NCBI RefSeq assembly: GCF_018613755.1
Contig: NZ_JAGGPP010000009.1
Coordinates: forward strand, 1 to 64,000
Length of the DNA stretch: 64,000 bases
Direction: 5' to 3'
Source of the DNA: Arthrobacter sp. ISL-72
Lineage (GTDB): Bacteria; Actinomycetota; Actinomycetes; Actinomycetales; Micrococcaceae
Positions 1 through 7,747 of the stretch are shown here, one piece after another. Under the pieces are notes generated by a model that had not been told where the DNA came from, ran no database searches, and was given only the letters and a program-made list of their open reading frames with translations. The position numbers and the translations under genes are program-made. How positions within the stretch are numbered: position 1 is the stretch's first letter; every line of letters starts with the position of its first letter.

Positions 1-1
1 A

Positions 2-1468
2 CTCACCCTGGACGACCTCAAGTCGTTCAGGGACCACCTGCGCATTCCGATCACGGATGAGCAGCTTGAGGGCGATCCGTACCAGCCGCCGTACTTCCAC
101 CCCGGAAACGATGCGCCGGAAATCGCGTACATGATGGAGCGGCGCGCCGCCCTGGGCGGGTCGGTTCCCGAACGCCGCAGCAAGCACGCCGACATCTCGC
201 TGCCGGATGCCAAGTCGTACGAGGTTGCCAAGCGCGGTTCGGGCAAGCAGCAGGCCGCCACCACCATGGCATTCGTACGTCTGCTCAAGGACCTGATGCG
301 GGACAAGGAGTTCGGAAAGCACATCGCGCCGATCATCCCCGATGAAGCCCGCACGTTCGGCATGGACGCGTTCTTCCCGACCGCGAAGATCTACAACCCC
401 AAGGGCCAGAACTACCTGTCGGTGGACCGCGACCTGGTCCTGGCCTACAAGGAATCCGCCCAGGGCCAGCTGATCCACCCCGGCATCAACGAAGCCGGCG
501 CCGTCGCAGCCTTCACCGCAGCCGGCACCGCCTACGCCACCCACGGCGTGCCGCTGATCCCGGTCTACGTGTTCTACTCCATGTTCGGCTTCCAGCGCAC
601 CGGCGACGCCTTCTGGGCCGCCGCGGACCAAATGACCCGCGGCTTCATCATCGGCGCCACCGCAGGACGCACCACCCTCACCGGCGAAGGCCTCCAGCAC
701 GCCGACGGCCACTCCCCCATCCTGGCCGCCACCAACCCCGCCGTGGTCACCTACGACCCCGCCTACGGCTACGAAATGGGCCACATCGTCCGCGACGGCA
801 TCGAGCGGATGTACGGAGCGGATTCCGAAAACCGGAACCTGATGTACTACATCACCGTCTACAACGAACCCATCATCCAGCCGGCCGAGCCGGAAGAGCT
901 GGACGTTGAAGGCGTGATCAAGGGCATCTACCTGCTGGCACCGGCCAAGATCGACGGCCCGCGCACGCAGATCCTGGCTTCGGGCGTTTCCGTACCGTGG
1001 GCGCTGGACGCCCAGCGGATCCTCGCCGAGGACTGGGGAGTCTCCGCCGACGTCTGGTCCGTCACCTCATGGAACGAACTGCGCCGCGACGGCATGGCAG
1101 CGGAAGAGGAAGCATTCCTCAACCCCGGCCAGCCGGCACGGGTGCCGTTCGTCACGGCCCAGCTCCAAGGCGCAACCGGCCCGATCGTGGCGGTCTCGGA
1201 CTACATGAAGGCCGTGCCCGACCAGATCCGGCAGTTCCTCCCGAACGAGTTCGCCTCCCTCGGCGCCGACGGCTTCGGCTTCTCCGACACCCGCGCCGCA
1301 GCCCGCCGCTTCTTCAAGAACGACACCCACTCCATCGTGGTCCGTTCGCTGGAGATGCTCGCGCGCCGCGGGGAAGTGGACGCCCAGGCCCCGGTCCAGG
1401 CGATCGAGAAGTACCGCCTGCACAACGTGAACGCGGGCTCGACGGGCAACGCCGGAGGCGAATCCTGA
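2..1468 (+). CDS. aceE: Pyruvate dehydrogenase E1 component, homodimeric type (5' truncated by window edge)
   Basis: This is the C-terminal 488 residues of the thiamine-diphosphate-dependent E1 subunit, which decarboxylates pyruvate and hands the acetyl group to E2 lipoyl domains. The frame is open from base 2 and ends at TGA 1466-1468, so the start lies upstream of the window. Visible hallmarks are the transketolase pyrimidine-binding block ([14 protein letters not shown], followed by [15 protein letters not shown], roughly bases 565-715) and the C-terminal transketolase domain with [15 protein letters not shown] and [24 protein letters not shown] motifs. The protein is of the AceE single-chain class and not the E1alpha/beta class. 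A hairpin and a larger palindrome separate it from fasR. Its position next to the fab genes places the acetyl-CoA source beside its consumer. Confidence 0.95.
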   Translation, partial: LTLDDLKSFRDHLRIPITDEQLEGDPYQPPYFHPGNDAPEIAYMMERRAALGGSVPERRSKHADISLPDAKSYEVAKRGSGKQQAATTMAFVRLLKDLMRDKEFGKHIAPIIPDEARTFGMDAFFPTAKIYNPKGQNYLSVDRDLVLAYKESAQGQLIHPGINEAGAVAAFTAAGTAYATHGVPLIPVYVFYSMFGFQRTGDAFWAAADQMTRGFIIGATAGRTTLTGEGLQHADGHSPILAATNPAVVTYDPAYGYEMGHIVRDGIERMYGADSENRNLMYYITVYNEPIIQPAEPEELDVEGVIKGIYLLAPAKIDGPRTQILASGVSVPWALDAQRILAEDWGVSADVWSVTSWNELRRDGMAAEEEAFLNPGQPARVPFVTAQLQGATGPIVAVSDYMKAVPDQIRQFLPNEFASLGADGFGFSDTRAAARRFFKNDTHSIVVRSLEMLARRGEVDAQAPVQAIEKYRLHNVNAGSTGNAGGES

Positions 1469-1487
1469 CGCTCCACCCCTAGCCGGG

Positions 1488-1550
1488 GAGTTTTTGTCCA
1501 GATAATCGCCCTTCGCGAGGGCTTTGGGCCCGTTATCTGGACAAAAACTC
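1488..1550. repeat. Large intergenic palindrome with nested GC hairpin
   Basis: Perfect 18-bp inverted arms lie at 1488-1505 (GAGTTTTTGTCCAGATAA) and 1533-1550. The 27-nt interior holds a second hairpin, GCCCT-TCGCG-AGGGC, at 1508-1522. It sits 20 bases after the aceE stop and is followed at once by a separate terminator-like hairpin. A folded RNA or cruciform of this size is more than a simple terminator needs. I found no second copy in this window. A dispersed REP-like family is possible but not shown here. Confidence 0.8.
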
Positions 1551-1561
1551 GCAAGCGAAGT

Positions 1562-1604
1562 CGACGACGGCGGTCCTCACCTAAGGTGGGGGCCGCCGTC
1601 GTCG
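1562..1604 (+). terminator. aceE terminator hairpin
   Basis: The perfect 12-bp outer stem CGACGACGGCGG / CCGCCGTCGTCG (1562-1573 / 1593-1604) continues inward with two wobble pairs to a CACC-TAA-GGTG tip, giving about 20 paired positions around a 3-nt loop. No U-tract follows (TTGTGACC), as is common in high-GC actinobacterial terminators. Confidence 0.65.
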
Positions 1605-1707
1605 TTGTGACCCGGCGTCGTGCGCCTTCCGGGCGCCACTTCCTTTCGCCACATCACGGCCCTACTTCGGCACTACGTCAGCGCGCTGTGATGCAGCGCA
1701 AACCGAG

Positions 1708-1724
1708 TTGTAGCCTTTGCACAA
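1708..1724. promoter_or_regulatory. Candidate FasR operator upstream of fasR
   Basis: The 17-nt element TTGTAG-CCTTT-GCACAA has the same geometry (6-5-6) as the perfect inverted repeat before fabD at 3010-3026 and shares its left half. Its right half diverges at two bases. It lies 25 bp upstream of the fasR -10 hexamer. Autoregulation of fasR through this site is inferred. Confidence 0.5.
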
Positions 1725-1748
1725 ATGGAGGTTGGCCTGCGCGCACCG

Positions 1749-1754
1749 TATGCT
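1749..1754 (+). promoter_or_regulatory. -10 element of fasR (leaderless geometry)
   Basis: TATGCT is followed by 6 nt and then the ATG at 1761. Transcription would start at the A of the start codon, which fits the absence of a Shine-Dalgarno sequence before this start. Confidence 0.5.
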
Positions 1755-1760
1755 CGATGC

Positions 1761-3005
1761 ATGGCAGAGCCAACCCCTACTCCCACAAAGCGCAAGCCGG
1801 CCTCGCGCGCCCTGACGCCGGAAAAAGCCCAAACGTTGAAGAAACTGCGGGCAACCGTGGGGCAGCTGTCCACCACCACCATGCGCCAGCTGGAAAAATC
1901 GCTGCCCTGGTACAGCAGGCTGAGTTCGGACGAACGGTCCGCCCTCGGCATGGTGGCCCAAAACGGAATCGCCGCGTTCGTGACCTGGTACGAACGTCCC
2001 AGCTCGCCGTCGTGGATCCTGACCGACGTCTTCGGGACGGCTCCCACTGAGCTGACCCGCTCCATCAGCCTGCAAAAGGCGCTGCAGCTCATCAGGATCG
2101 TTGTCGAAGTCGTCGAGGACCAGGTTCCAGTGATCGCTCCGGAGGCGGACCAGCCGGCCCTCCGTGAAGCCGTGCTCCGCTATTCACGTGAAGTGGCCTT
2201 TGCAGCCGCCGACGTCTACGCACGGGCCGCGGAATCGAGGGGCTCGTGGGACACGCGGCTGGAAGCGCTGATAGTGGATGCGATCCTGCGCGGCGAGAAC
2301 ACCGATGCCTTGCGCTCCCGCATCGCCGCGCTCGGCTGGAAAGCACAGGAGCGTTTTACCGTCATGGTGGGCAATTCGCCGTCGGAACCAAGCGCCAGCT
2401 ACGTCAGCGAGCTGCGCCGCACAGCCGGCCGCTTCGCTGAAGACGCCCTGGTCGGAATCCAGGGCGACCGCCTCATCCTGATCCTCGGCGGCGTCCAGGA
2501 CCGGGAGAGCGCCTACCTGAAACTCAGCGAGCTTTTCGCCCCCGGCCCTGTTGTCTACGGACCCGAAGCCGGCTCCCTGCTGGAGGCCAGCGGCTCGGCT
2601 CAATCCGCGTTCGCGGGACTGACGGCGGCACGCGCCTGGCCCTCTGCGCCGCGTCCGGTGGCTGCCGACGACCTGCTGCCCGAGCGGGTCATTTCCGGCG
2701 ACGACGCCGCGCGCCGGTCCCTCATCAAAAACATCTACCGGCCGCTGCTCGCTGCATCCAACGGGCTGGTGGAGACCCTGGGCACCTACCTCGAGCTCGG
2801 CCATTCACTGGAAGCCACGGCCCGGGAACTCTTCGTGCACGCCAACACGGTCCGTTACCGGCTCAAGCGGGTTTGTGACGTCACCGGCTGGGATCCGCTC
2901 CTTCCCCGTGAGGCGTTCGTACTGCAGGCGGCCCTCGTGGTGGGGCGTCTTTCCGTTCCTCCCAAGGCCCCTACCGAACGCCAGCCGTCCCGGAACGGCA
3001 ACTGA
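1761..3005 (+). CDS. fasR: PucR-type transcriptional regulator, FasR-like, of fatty acid synthesis
   Basis: The protein has 414 residues. Its C-terminus carries the PucR/CdaR helix-turn-helix (about residues 335-390: LGTYLELGHSLEATARELFV, then HANTVRYRLKRV). The N-terminal 300 residues look like the regulatory part of this family. The gene lies directly upstream of fabD on the same strand, as fasR does in Streptomyces coelicolor, where FasR activates the fab operon (established for that species; orthology inferred from family and position). I chose the ATG at 1761 over an in-frame ATG at 1725 because 1725 directly abuts the candidate operator and a TATGCT -10 lies exactly 6 nt before 1761. 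DNA binding at 1708-1724 and 3010-3026 is predicted. A ligand such as an acyl-CoA cannot be read from the sequence. Confidence 0.85.
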   Translation: MAEPTPTPTKRKPASRALTPEKAQTLKKLRATVGQLSTTTMRQLEKSLPWYSRLSSDERSALGMVAQNGIAAFVTWYERPSSPSWILTDVFGTAPTELTRSISLQKALQLIRIVVEVVEDQVPVIAPEADQPALREAVLRYSREVAFAAADVYARAAESRGSWDTRLEALIVDAILRGENTDALRSRIAALGWKAQERFTVMVGNSPSEPSASYVSELRRTAGRFAEDALVGIQGDRLILILGGVQDRESAYLKLSELFAPGPVVYGPEAGSLLEASGSAQSAFAGLTAARAWPSAPRPVAADDLLPERVISGDDAARRSLIKNIYRPLLAASNGLVETLGTYLELGHSLEATARELFVHANTVRYRLKRVCDVTGWDPLLPREAFVLQAALVVGRLSVPPKAPTERQPSRNGN

Positions 3006-3009
3006 ACCG

Positions 3010-3026
3010 TTGTAGACTTCCTACAA
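3010..3026. promoter_or_regulatory. Candidate FasR operator upstream of fabD
   Basis: The perfect inverted repeat TTGTAG-ACTTC-CTACAA begins 5 bases after the fasR stop codon, about 67 bp before the fabD start. It shares 6-5-6 geometry and half-site with 1708-1724. Its placement fits activation or repression of the fab operon promoter. Confidence 0.6.
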
Positions 3027-3092
3027 ACTGACCCAGTGAGCTTGGTGTATGAATGCACCGAGAATCACGCGGTAATTTGGAAAGCTGGATAC

Positions 3093-4022
3093 GTGCTTGC
3101 AATCGTCTGCCCTGGACAGGGCTCCCAGACCCCTGGTTTTCTCGCCCCCTGGCTGGAACTGCCTTCCGTCGCCGGCCATTTGGCCTCACTCAGTGAGATA
3201 GCAGGCATCGACCTCACCGCCCACGGCACCACGTCGGATGAGGAAACCATCAAGGACACGGCGGTGGCGCAGCCGCTGATCGTTGCGGCCGGACTGGTGG
3301 CCGCCAAATCGCTGTTCGACGTCGAACTCAACACACTTCCGGTCATCCTCGCCGGACATTCGGTCGGCGAGATCACGGCATCGGCGCTTGCCGGCGTCCT
3401 GACCGAGACCGAGGCCGTCACGTTCGTGCGGGAACGCGCCAACAGCATGGCCGCTGCTGCCGCCGTCACCCCCACGGGGATGAGCGCCGTAGTCGGCGGC
3501 GACCCCGCCGAGGTCCTTTCCGCGATTGAGGCCTCGGGCGCGACGCCGGCCAACGTGAACGGAGCCGGCCAGACCGTCGCGGCCGGCACGTTTGAACAGC
3601 TCAAGGCGCTGGCCGAGAATCCCCCGGCCAAGGCCCGCGTGATCCCCCTGAAGGTGGCCGGTGCCTTCCACACCTCACACATGTCACCCGCAGTTGCGGC
3701 GCTGGAAGCGCTGAAGCCGTCGCTTCAGCCGCAGAACCCGCAGGTGCCCCTGCTGTCCAACTTCGACGGCAAGGAAGTGACCGACGGCGGCGCCGCAGTG
3801 GGCAGCCTTATCGCCCAGGTCTCCCGGCCTGTCCGCTGGGACCTGTGCATGGAAACACTGGTTCAGCGCGGCGTCACGGGCGTCATCGAACTTGCACCGG
3901 CCGGAACCCTGGCCGGACTTGCCAAGAGGGGTATGCCGGGCGTCAAGACGGTGGCCGTCAAGACTCCGGACGATCTCACCGCCGCCCTTGCACTATTCGC
4001 GGAACTGGAGGGACAGGCATGA
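3093..4022 (+). CDS. fabD: Malonyl-CoA:ACP transacylase
   Basis: FabD moves malonyl from CoA to the acyl carrier protein to feed type II fatty acid elongation in the cytoplasm. The protein has 309 residues and begins MLAIVCPGQGSQ, with the conserved GQGSQ at 8-12, nucleophile Ser90 in GHSVGE, and the catalytic-histidine region AFHTSHM (His193). A GTG start at 3093 is chosen because it places the PGQGSQ motif at the very N-terminus as in other FabD proteins. An upstream in-frame ATG at 3036 would add residues unlike any FabD. Its stop overlaps the fabH start as ATGA, so the two are translationally coupled. It is the first gene of fabD-fabH-acpP-fabF. Confidence 0.95.
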   Translation: MLAIVCPGQGSQTPGFLAPWLELPSVAGHLASLSEIAGIDLTAHGTTSDEETIKDTAVAQPLIVAAGLVAAKSLFDVELNTLPVILAGHSVGEITASALAGVLTETEAVTFVRERANSMAAAAAVTPTGMSAVVGGDPAEVLSAIEASGATPANVNGAGQTVAAGTFEQLKALAENPPAKARVIPLKVAGAFHTSHMSPAVAALEALKPSLQPQNPQVPLLSNFDGKEVTDGGAAVGSLIAQVSRPVRWDLCMETLVQRGVTGVIELAPAGTLAGLAKRGMPGVKTVAVKTPDDLTAALALFAELEGQA

Positions 4023-5080
4023 GCGCACCCGTACTCAAGCAGGCACCGCTGCGGGAACACACCCGCATCCTGGGCGTGGGCGCCTACCGCCCCGACGTGA
4101 TCGTCACCAACGAGGACGTCTGCCAGTGGATCGATTCCTCGGATGAGTGGATCCGGCAGCGCACCGGCATCGTGACCCGGCACCGCGCTGCAGAAGACGT
4201 CAGCGTCATCGACATGGCCGAAGGCGCGGCCCGCGAAGCCCTGGCCAAAGCCGGGATCGAACCGGCACAACTGGGCGCGGTCATCGTTTCCACGGTCACC
4301 CACCCCTACGCGACGCCGTCCGCTGCCGCGAGCCTGGCCGACCGCCTCGGTGCAACCCCGGCTCCGGCTTTCGACATCTCCGCTGCCTGCGCCGGCTACT
4401 GCTACGGCATCGCCCAGGGCGACGCCCTGGTCCGTTCCGGTGCTGCAGACTACGTTCTGGTAGTCGGTGCCGAGAAGCTTTCCGACGTCATCGACAACAC
4501 GGAACGCACCATTTCCTTCCTGCTGGGCGACGGCGCCGGCGCCGTGGTGATCGGCCCCTCGGCCACCCCCGGCATCGGTCCGTCGGTGTGGGGCTCGGAC
4601 GGCAGCAAGTGGGACGCCATCGGCATGACCCATTCCCTGATCGATGTCCGTGAACTCGCCCTGGCCGCGAACAAATCCGGTGCGCCGGGCAGCGGGCAGG
4701 CCGAGGCGGCCGAAGCCGCGATCTGGCCAACCCTGCGCCAGGACGGCCAGACTGTCTTCCGCTGGGCGGTGTGGGAAATGGCCAAGGTGGCCCAGCAGGC
4801 GCTCGACGCCGCCGGCATCGCGGCCGATGATTTGGTGGCCTTCATCCCCCACCAGGCCAACATGCGCATCATCGACGAGATGGTCAAAAAGCTGAAGCTT
4901 CCCGAGACCGTCAAGGTGGCCCGGGACATCGCCGAGGCCGGAAACACATCGGCGGCCTCCATTCCGCTGGCCACGCACCGTCTGCTGCAGGAAAACCCGG
5001 AGCTCAGCGGCGGACTCGCCCTGCAGATCGGATTCGGCGCAGGCCTGGTCTTCGGAGCACAGGTAGTAGTGCTCCCGTAG
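4019..5080 (+). CDS. fabH: Beta-ketoacyl-ACP synthase III
   Basis: FabH starts each fatty acid by condensing an acyl-CoA primer with malonyl-ACP. The 353-residue protein shows the Cys-His-Asn triad: Cys124 in SAACAGYCYG, His278 in IPHQANMRI, and Asn309 in EAGNTSAAS. The start ATG overlaps the fabD stop (ATGA). In actinobacteria this enzyme commonly prefers branched primers, giving iso/anteiso fatty acids; primer choice here cannot be read from the sequence. About 120 nt separate it from acpP, with inverted repeats in the gap. Confidence 0.95.
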   Translation: MSAPVLKQAPLREHTRILGVGAYRPDVIVTNEDVCQWIDSSDEWIRQRTGIVTRHRAAEDVSVIDMAEGAAREALAKAGIEPAQLGAVIVSTVTHPYATPSAAASLADRLGATPAPAFDISAACAGYCYGIAQGDALVRSGAADYVLVVGAEKLSDVIDNTERTISFLLGDGAGAVVIGPSATPGIGPSVWGSDGSKWDAIGMTHSLIDVRELALAANKSGAPGSGQAEAAEAAIWPTLRQDGQTVFRWAVWEMAKVAQQALDAAGIAADDLVAFIPHQANMRIIDEMVKKLKLPETVKVARDIAEAGNTSAASIPLATHRLLQENPELSGGLALQIGFGAGLVFGAQVVVLP

Positions 5081-5134
5081 CCGCACCCCTTTACCCACAA
5101 CTGAATACGTTCTGCACAGCACGGATTCGCGAAC

Positions 5135-5179
5135 CAAGCCGTAATCTCGGCTTGAATCATTTCCGGCAGCACCTGCCGG
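5135..5179 (+). promoter_or_regulatory. Two inverted repeats upstream of acpP
   Basis: CAAGCCG-TAATCT-CGGCTTG (5135-5154) encloses a -10-like hexamer TAATCT in its loop. CCGGCAG-CAC-CTGCCGG (5163-5179) is a 7-bp stem with a 3-nt loop ending 12 bases before the acpP ribosome-binding site (AAGGAG, 5191-5196). They may form an internal promoter with an operator, or an RNA structure that adjusts acpP translation relative to fabDH. Function is inferred. Confidence 0.4.
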
Positions 5180-5202
5180 CAACAACAGAAAAGGAGCCAT
5201 CA

Positions 5203-5448
5203 ATGGCTAGCAACGAAGAAATCCTGGCCGGCCTGGCTGAAATCGTCAACGAAGAGACCGGCCTCGCCACCGAAGCTGTCGAGCTGGACAAGTCCTTCAC
5301 CGAGGACCTGGACATCGACTCCATCTCCATGATGACCATCGTGGTCAACGCCGAGGAAAAGTTCGGCGTACGCATCCCGGACGAAGAGGTCAAGAACCTC
5401 AAGACCGTCGGTGACGCTGTCAGCTTCATCTCAAACGCACAGGCCTAG
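5203..5448 (+). CDS. acpP: Acyl carrier protein
   Basis: This is an 81-residue, strongly acidic carrier that holds growing acyl chains on a 4'-phosphopantetheine arm. The attachment serine is Ser40 in the motif DLDIDSISMM, and the four-helix ACP pattern is complete. The start ATG has a good ribosome-binding site, AAGGAG, 6 nt upstream. An in-frame ATG at 5152 lies inside the upstream hairpin region and was not used. It sits between fabH and fabF in the usual actinobacterial order. High ACP demand fits the separate structured leader. Confidence 0.95.
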   Translation: MASNEEILAGLAEIVNEETGLATEAVELDKSFTEDLDIDSISMMTIVVNAEEKFGVRIPDEEVKNLKTVGDAVSFISNAQA

Positions 5449-5607
5449 TCCTGGCTTCTGCCGGCAACGGCCGAACCCGGTAGCCGGTCCGGGGCGCTAA
5501 CCCAGCGCTCCGGACCGCCCACCGCCGAATGACCTCAAGTTTTCCCCACGCATCCCCGGCCCAGGCATTTCCCGGAGACGGCATGCGCACCGATAGAGAG
5601 TGATCCC

Positions 5608-6846
5608 ATGGCACGCAAAGTAGTCATTACCGGTCTGGGTGCCACCACGCCCATTGGCGGCGATGTCCCCACAATGTGGAAGAACGCGCTGAAGGGTGTC
5701 TCCGGCGCGCAAACGCTTGAGGACGACTGGGTGGCCAAGTACGAGCTGCCCGTCCACTTCGCAGCCCGCGCCTCGACCCCCGCACTGGACGTCCTGGGCC
5801 GCGTCGAGGCCAAGCGGATGGACCCGTCCACGCAGTTCGGCGTTGTGGCCGCACGCGAAGCCTGGGCTGACTCCGGCATCGCTGAAATCGACCACGACCG
5901 CCTTGCGGTAGCTTTCGCAACCGGCATCGGCGGCGTCTGGACCCTCCTGGACGCCTGGGACACCCTGCGCGAAAAAGGCCCGCGACGCGTCCTGCCCATG
6001 ACAGTGCCGATGCTGATGCCCAATGGTGTGGCAGCAGCTGTCAGCCTGGATCTCGGCGCCCGCGCCGGTGCCCACACCCCGGTGTCCGCCTGCGCATCCG
6101 GCACCGAGGCCCTGCACCTTGGCCTGGACCTGATCCGCTCCGGCAAGGCCGACGTCGTAGTCTGCGGCGGCGCCGAAGCGGCGATCCACCCCATGCCCAT
6201 CGCAGCCTTCGCCTCCATGCAGGCCCTGTCCAGGCGCAATGACGATCCCGCGGGCGCATCACGGCCTTACGACACCGCCCGGGACGGCTTCGTCATGGGC
6301 GAAGGCGCCGGCGCCCTGGTCATCGAGGCCGAGGAACACGCGCTTGCCCGCGGCGCCCGGATCTACTGTGAACTGGCCGGCACCTCAGTCACGGCCGACG
6401 CCTACCACATCACGGCCCCGGACCCCCAGGGCCTGGGCGCCACCCGTGCTTTGAAGGCGGCGATGTTTGACGGCCGCATCCAGGCGGAGGAAGTAGTCCA
6501 CGTGAACGCGCACGCCACATCCACCCCCGTCGGTGACAAGCCTGAGTACACCGCCCTACGTGCCGCCCTCGGAGGGCACGTGGATAATGTCGCGGTCTCC
6601 GCGACGAAATCCCAGATGGGCCACCTGCTGGGTGCTTCCGGCGCTGTCGAAGCCGTGCTGACCGTCCTGGCGGTTTACGAGCGCAAGGCTCCGGTGACCA
6701 TCAACCTGGACAACCAGGACCCGGAGATCCCGCTCGACGTTGTCACCAAAACCGCACGCGACCTTCCTTCGGGCAGCATCGTGGCGCTGAGCAACTCGTT
6801 CGGGTTCGGCGGCCACAACGCCGTCATCGCAGTCCGCAGCATCTAG
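5608..6846 (+). CDS. fabF: Beta-ketoacyl-ACP synthase II
   Basis: FabF is the condensing enzyme that elongates acyl-ACP with malonyl-ACP. The 412-residue protein has the Cys-His-His set: Cys162 in SACASGTEA, His302 in NAHATSTPVGD, and His339 with Lys334 in KSQMGHLLGASG. The C-terminal NSFGFGGHNA motif is present. It is the last gene of the fab operon: 16 nt after its stop comes a strong hairpin terminator. About 160 nt separate it from acpP, with no clear internal promoter. Confidence 0.95.
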   Translation: MARKVVITGLGATTPIGGDVPTMWKNALKGVSGAQTLEDDWVAKYELPVHFAARASTPALDVLGRVEAKRMDPSTQFGVVAAREAWADSGIAEIDHDRLAVAFATGIGGVWTLLDAWDTLREKGPRRVLPMTVPMLMPNGVAAAVSLDLGARAGAHTPVSACASGTEALHLGLDLIRSGKADVVVCGGAEAAIHPMPIAAFASMQALSRRNDDPAGASRPYDTARDGFVMGEGAGALVIEAEEHALARGARIYCELAGTSVTADAYHITAPDPQGLGATRALKAAMFDGRIQAEEVVHVNAHATSTPVGDKPEYTALRAALGGHVDNVAVSATKSQMGHLLGASGAVEAVLTVLAVYERKAPVTINLDNQDPEIPLDVVTKTARDLPSGSIVALSNSFGFGGHNAVIAVRSI

Positions 6847-6861
6847 ATTCGCTGCCTTGAT

Positions 6862-6899
6862 CGCAAGAGGCCCCTGCCATCCGGCGGGGGCCTCTTGCG
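6862..6899 (+). terminator. fab operon terminator
   Basis: The perfect 13-bp stem CGCAAGAGGCCCC / GGGGCCTCTTGCG (6862-6874 / 6887-6899) starts 16 nt after the fabF stop. It may serve both fabF and the convergent DUF3145 gene. Confidence 0.8.
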
Positions 6900-6928
6900 T
6901 TATGGAGGTTTGTTGGAGGACGTGGCGG

Positions 6929-7432
6929 TTAGCCCACCTGGTGAAGCCAGCGCACGGGAGCACCCTCGGCAGCGTGCCTGAACGGCTCCAGCTCTTCGTC
7001 CCAGGCTTCGCCGAGGGCAAGGGAGAGCTCGTGGTAGACGGCAGAGGGGTCGCCCGCACCTGACTCGTAGGCGTAGCGGATGCGGTCCTCGGAAACCATG
7101 ATGTTCCCGTGCACATCGGTAACGGCATGGAAGATTCCGAGCTCGGGCGTGTGCGACCATCTGCCGCCGTCAACACCCTGGCTGGGCTCTTCAGTGACCT
7201 CATAACGCAGGTGCGCCCACCCTCGCAGGGCGGACGCCAATAGCGCCCCCGTGCCCGGGCTGCCGGTCCACGACAGCTCCGATCGGAACATTCCGGGCGC
7301 AGCAGGCTGAGGGGTCCACTCCAGGTCCGTGCGCTTGTCCACAACCGACCCGATCGCCCACTCAACGTGGGGGCACAGGGCGGTTGGGGCCGAGTGAACG
7401 AACAATACACCGCGGGTCATTGCAACAGACAT
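6929..7432 (-). CDS. DUF3145 family protein
   Basis: This 167-residue protein of unknown function is recognised by its start (MTRGVLFVHSAPTALCPHVE) and later blocks (HAVTDVHGNIMVSEDRIR, GEAWDEELEPFRHAA). The family is restricted to actinobacteria as far as I recall. Start ATG 7432 is chosen because GGAGG lies 5 nt before it; a second ATG four codons upstream overlaps that ribosome-binding site. No membrane segment or signal peptide is visible. Its convergent position to fabF, behind a shared terminator, hints at conserved linkage to fatty acid synthesis, but no function can be assigned. Confidence 0.8.
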   Translation of the reverse strand: MSVAMTRGVLFVHSAPTALCPHVEWAIGSVVDKRTDLEWTPQPAAPGMFRSELSWTGSPGTGALLASALRGWAHLRYEVTEEPSQGVDGGRWSHTPELGIFHAVTDVHGNIMVSEDRIRYAYESGAGDPSAVYHELSLALGEAWDEELEPFRHAAEGAPVRWLHQVG

Positions 7433-7590
7433 TCCATCCTCCATAGCTGTAGGTACGTCTTCCCCAACGACCTCTGCCTGAATGTCTGCCTGCCACGCCG
7501 GGCCCGCGTGCTGCTGGTGGTCCGTGCAAAGCTGGTGTTCAAACTATGAAATTAGTGACCGGCTAACCGTGCCCCGCCTGATGGGCGAGC

Positions 7591-7607
7591 TTCAAGTCGG
7601 ACTTGAA
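7591..7607. promoter_or_regulatory. Palindrome in the DUF3145 upstream region
   Basis: TTCAAGTC-G-GACTTGAA is a perfect 8-bp inverted repeat with one central base, in the 315-bp gap 7433-7747 between DUF3145 (starting at 7432) and the xerC stop. It looks like a dimeric-repressor site but lies about 160 bp from the DUF3145 start. I see nothing else coding in the gap. Confidence 0.35.
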
Positions 7608-7747
7608 AGTTGCCGGGCATGACTCTTATTGTGCCGTACCCCGCCTAATTACGCCAGTGCAATTCGGCGCGCCGGATGCGATCAATAAATTCTGCAGCGG
7701 AACGCCGGCTTGGGTTGTGTTACGGGACAGCGGCCGTCGGAGCGTGC

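Noticed and set aside
1725..1760. ATG 1725 as the fasR start, with GGAGG just downstream
   Set aside because: GGAGG lies after that ATG and 30 nt before 1761, so it serves neither. The ATG directly abuts the operator-like repeat.
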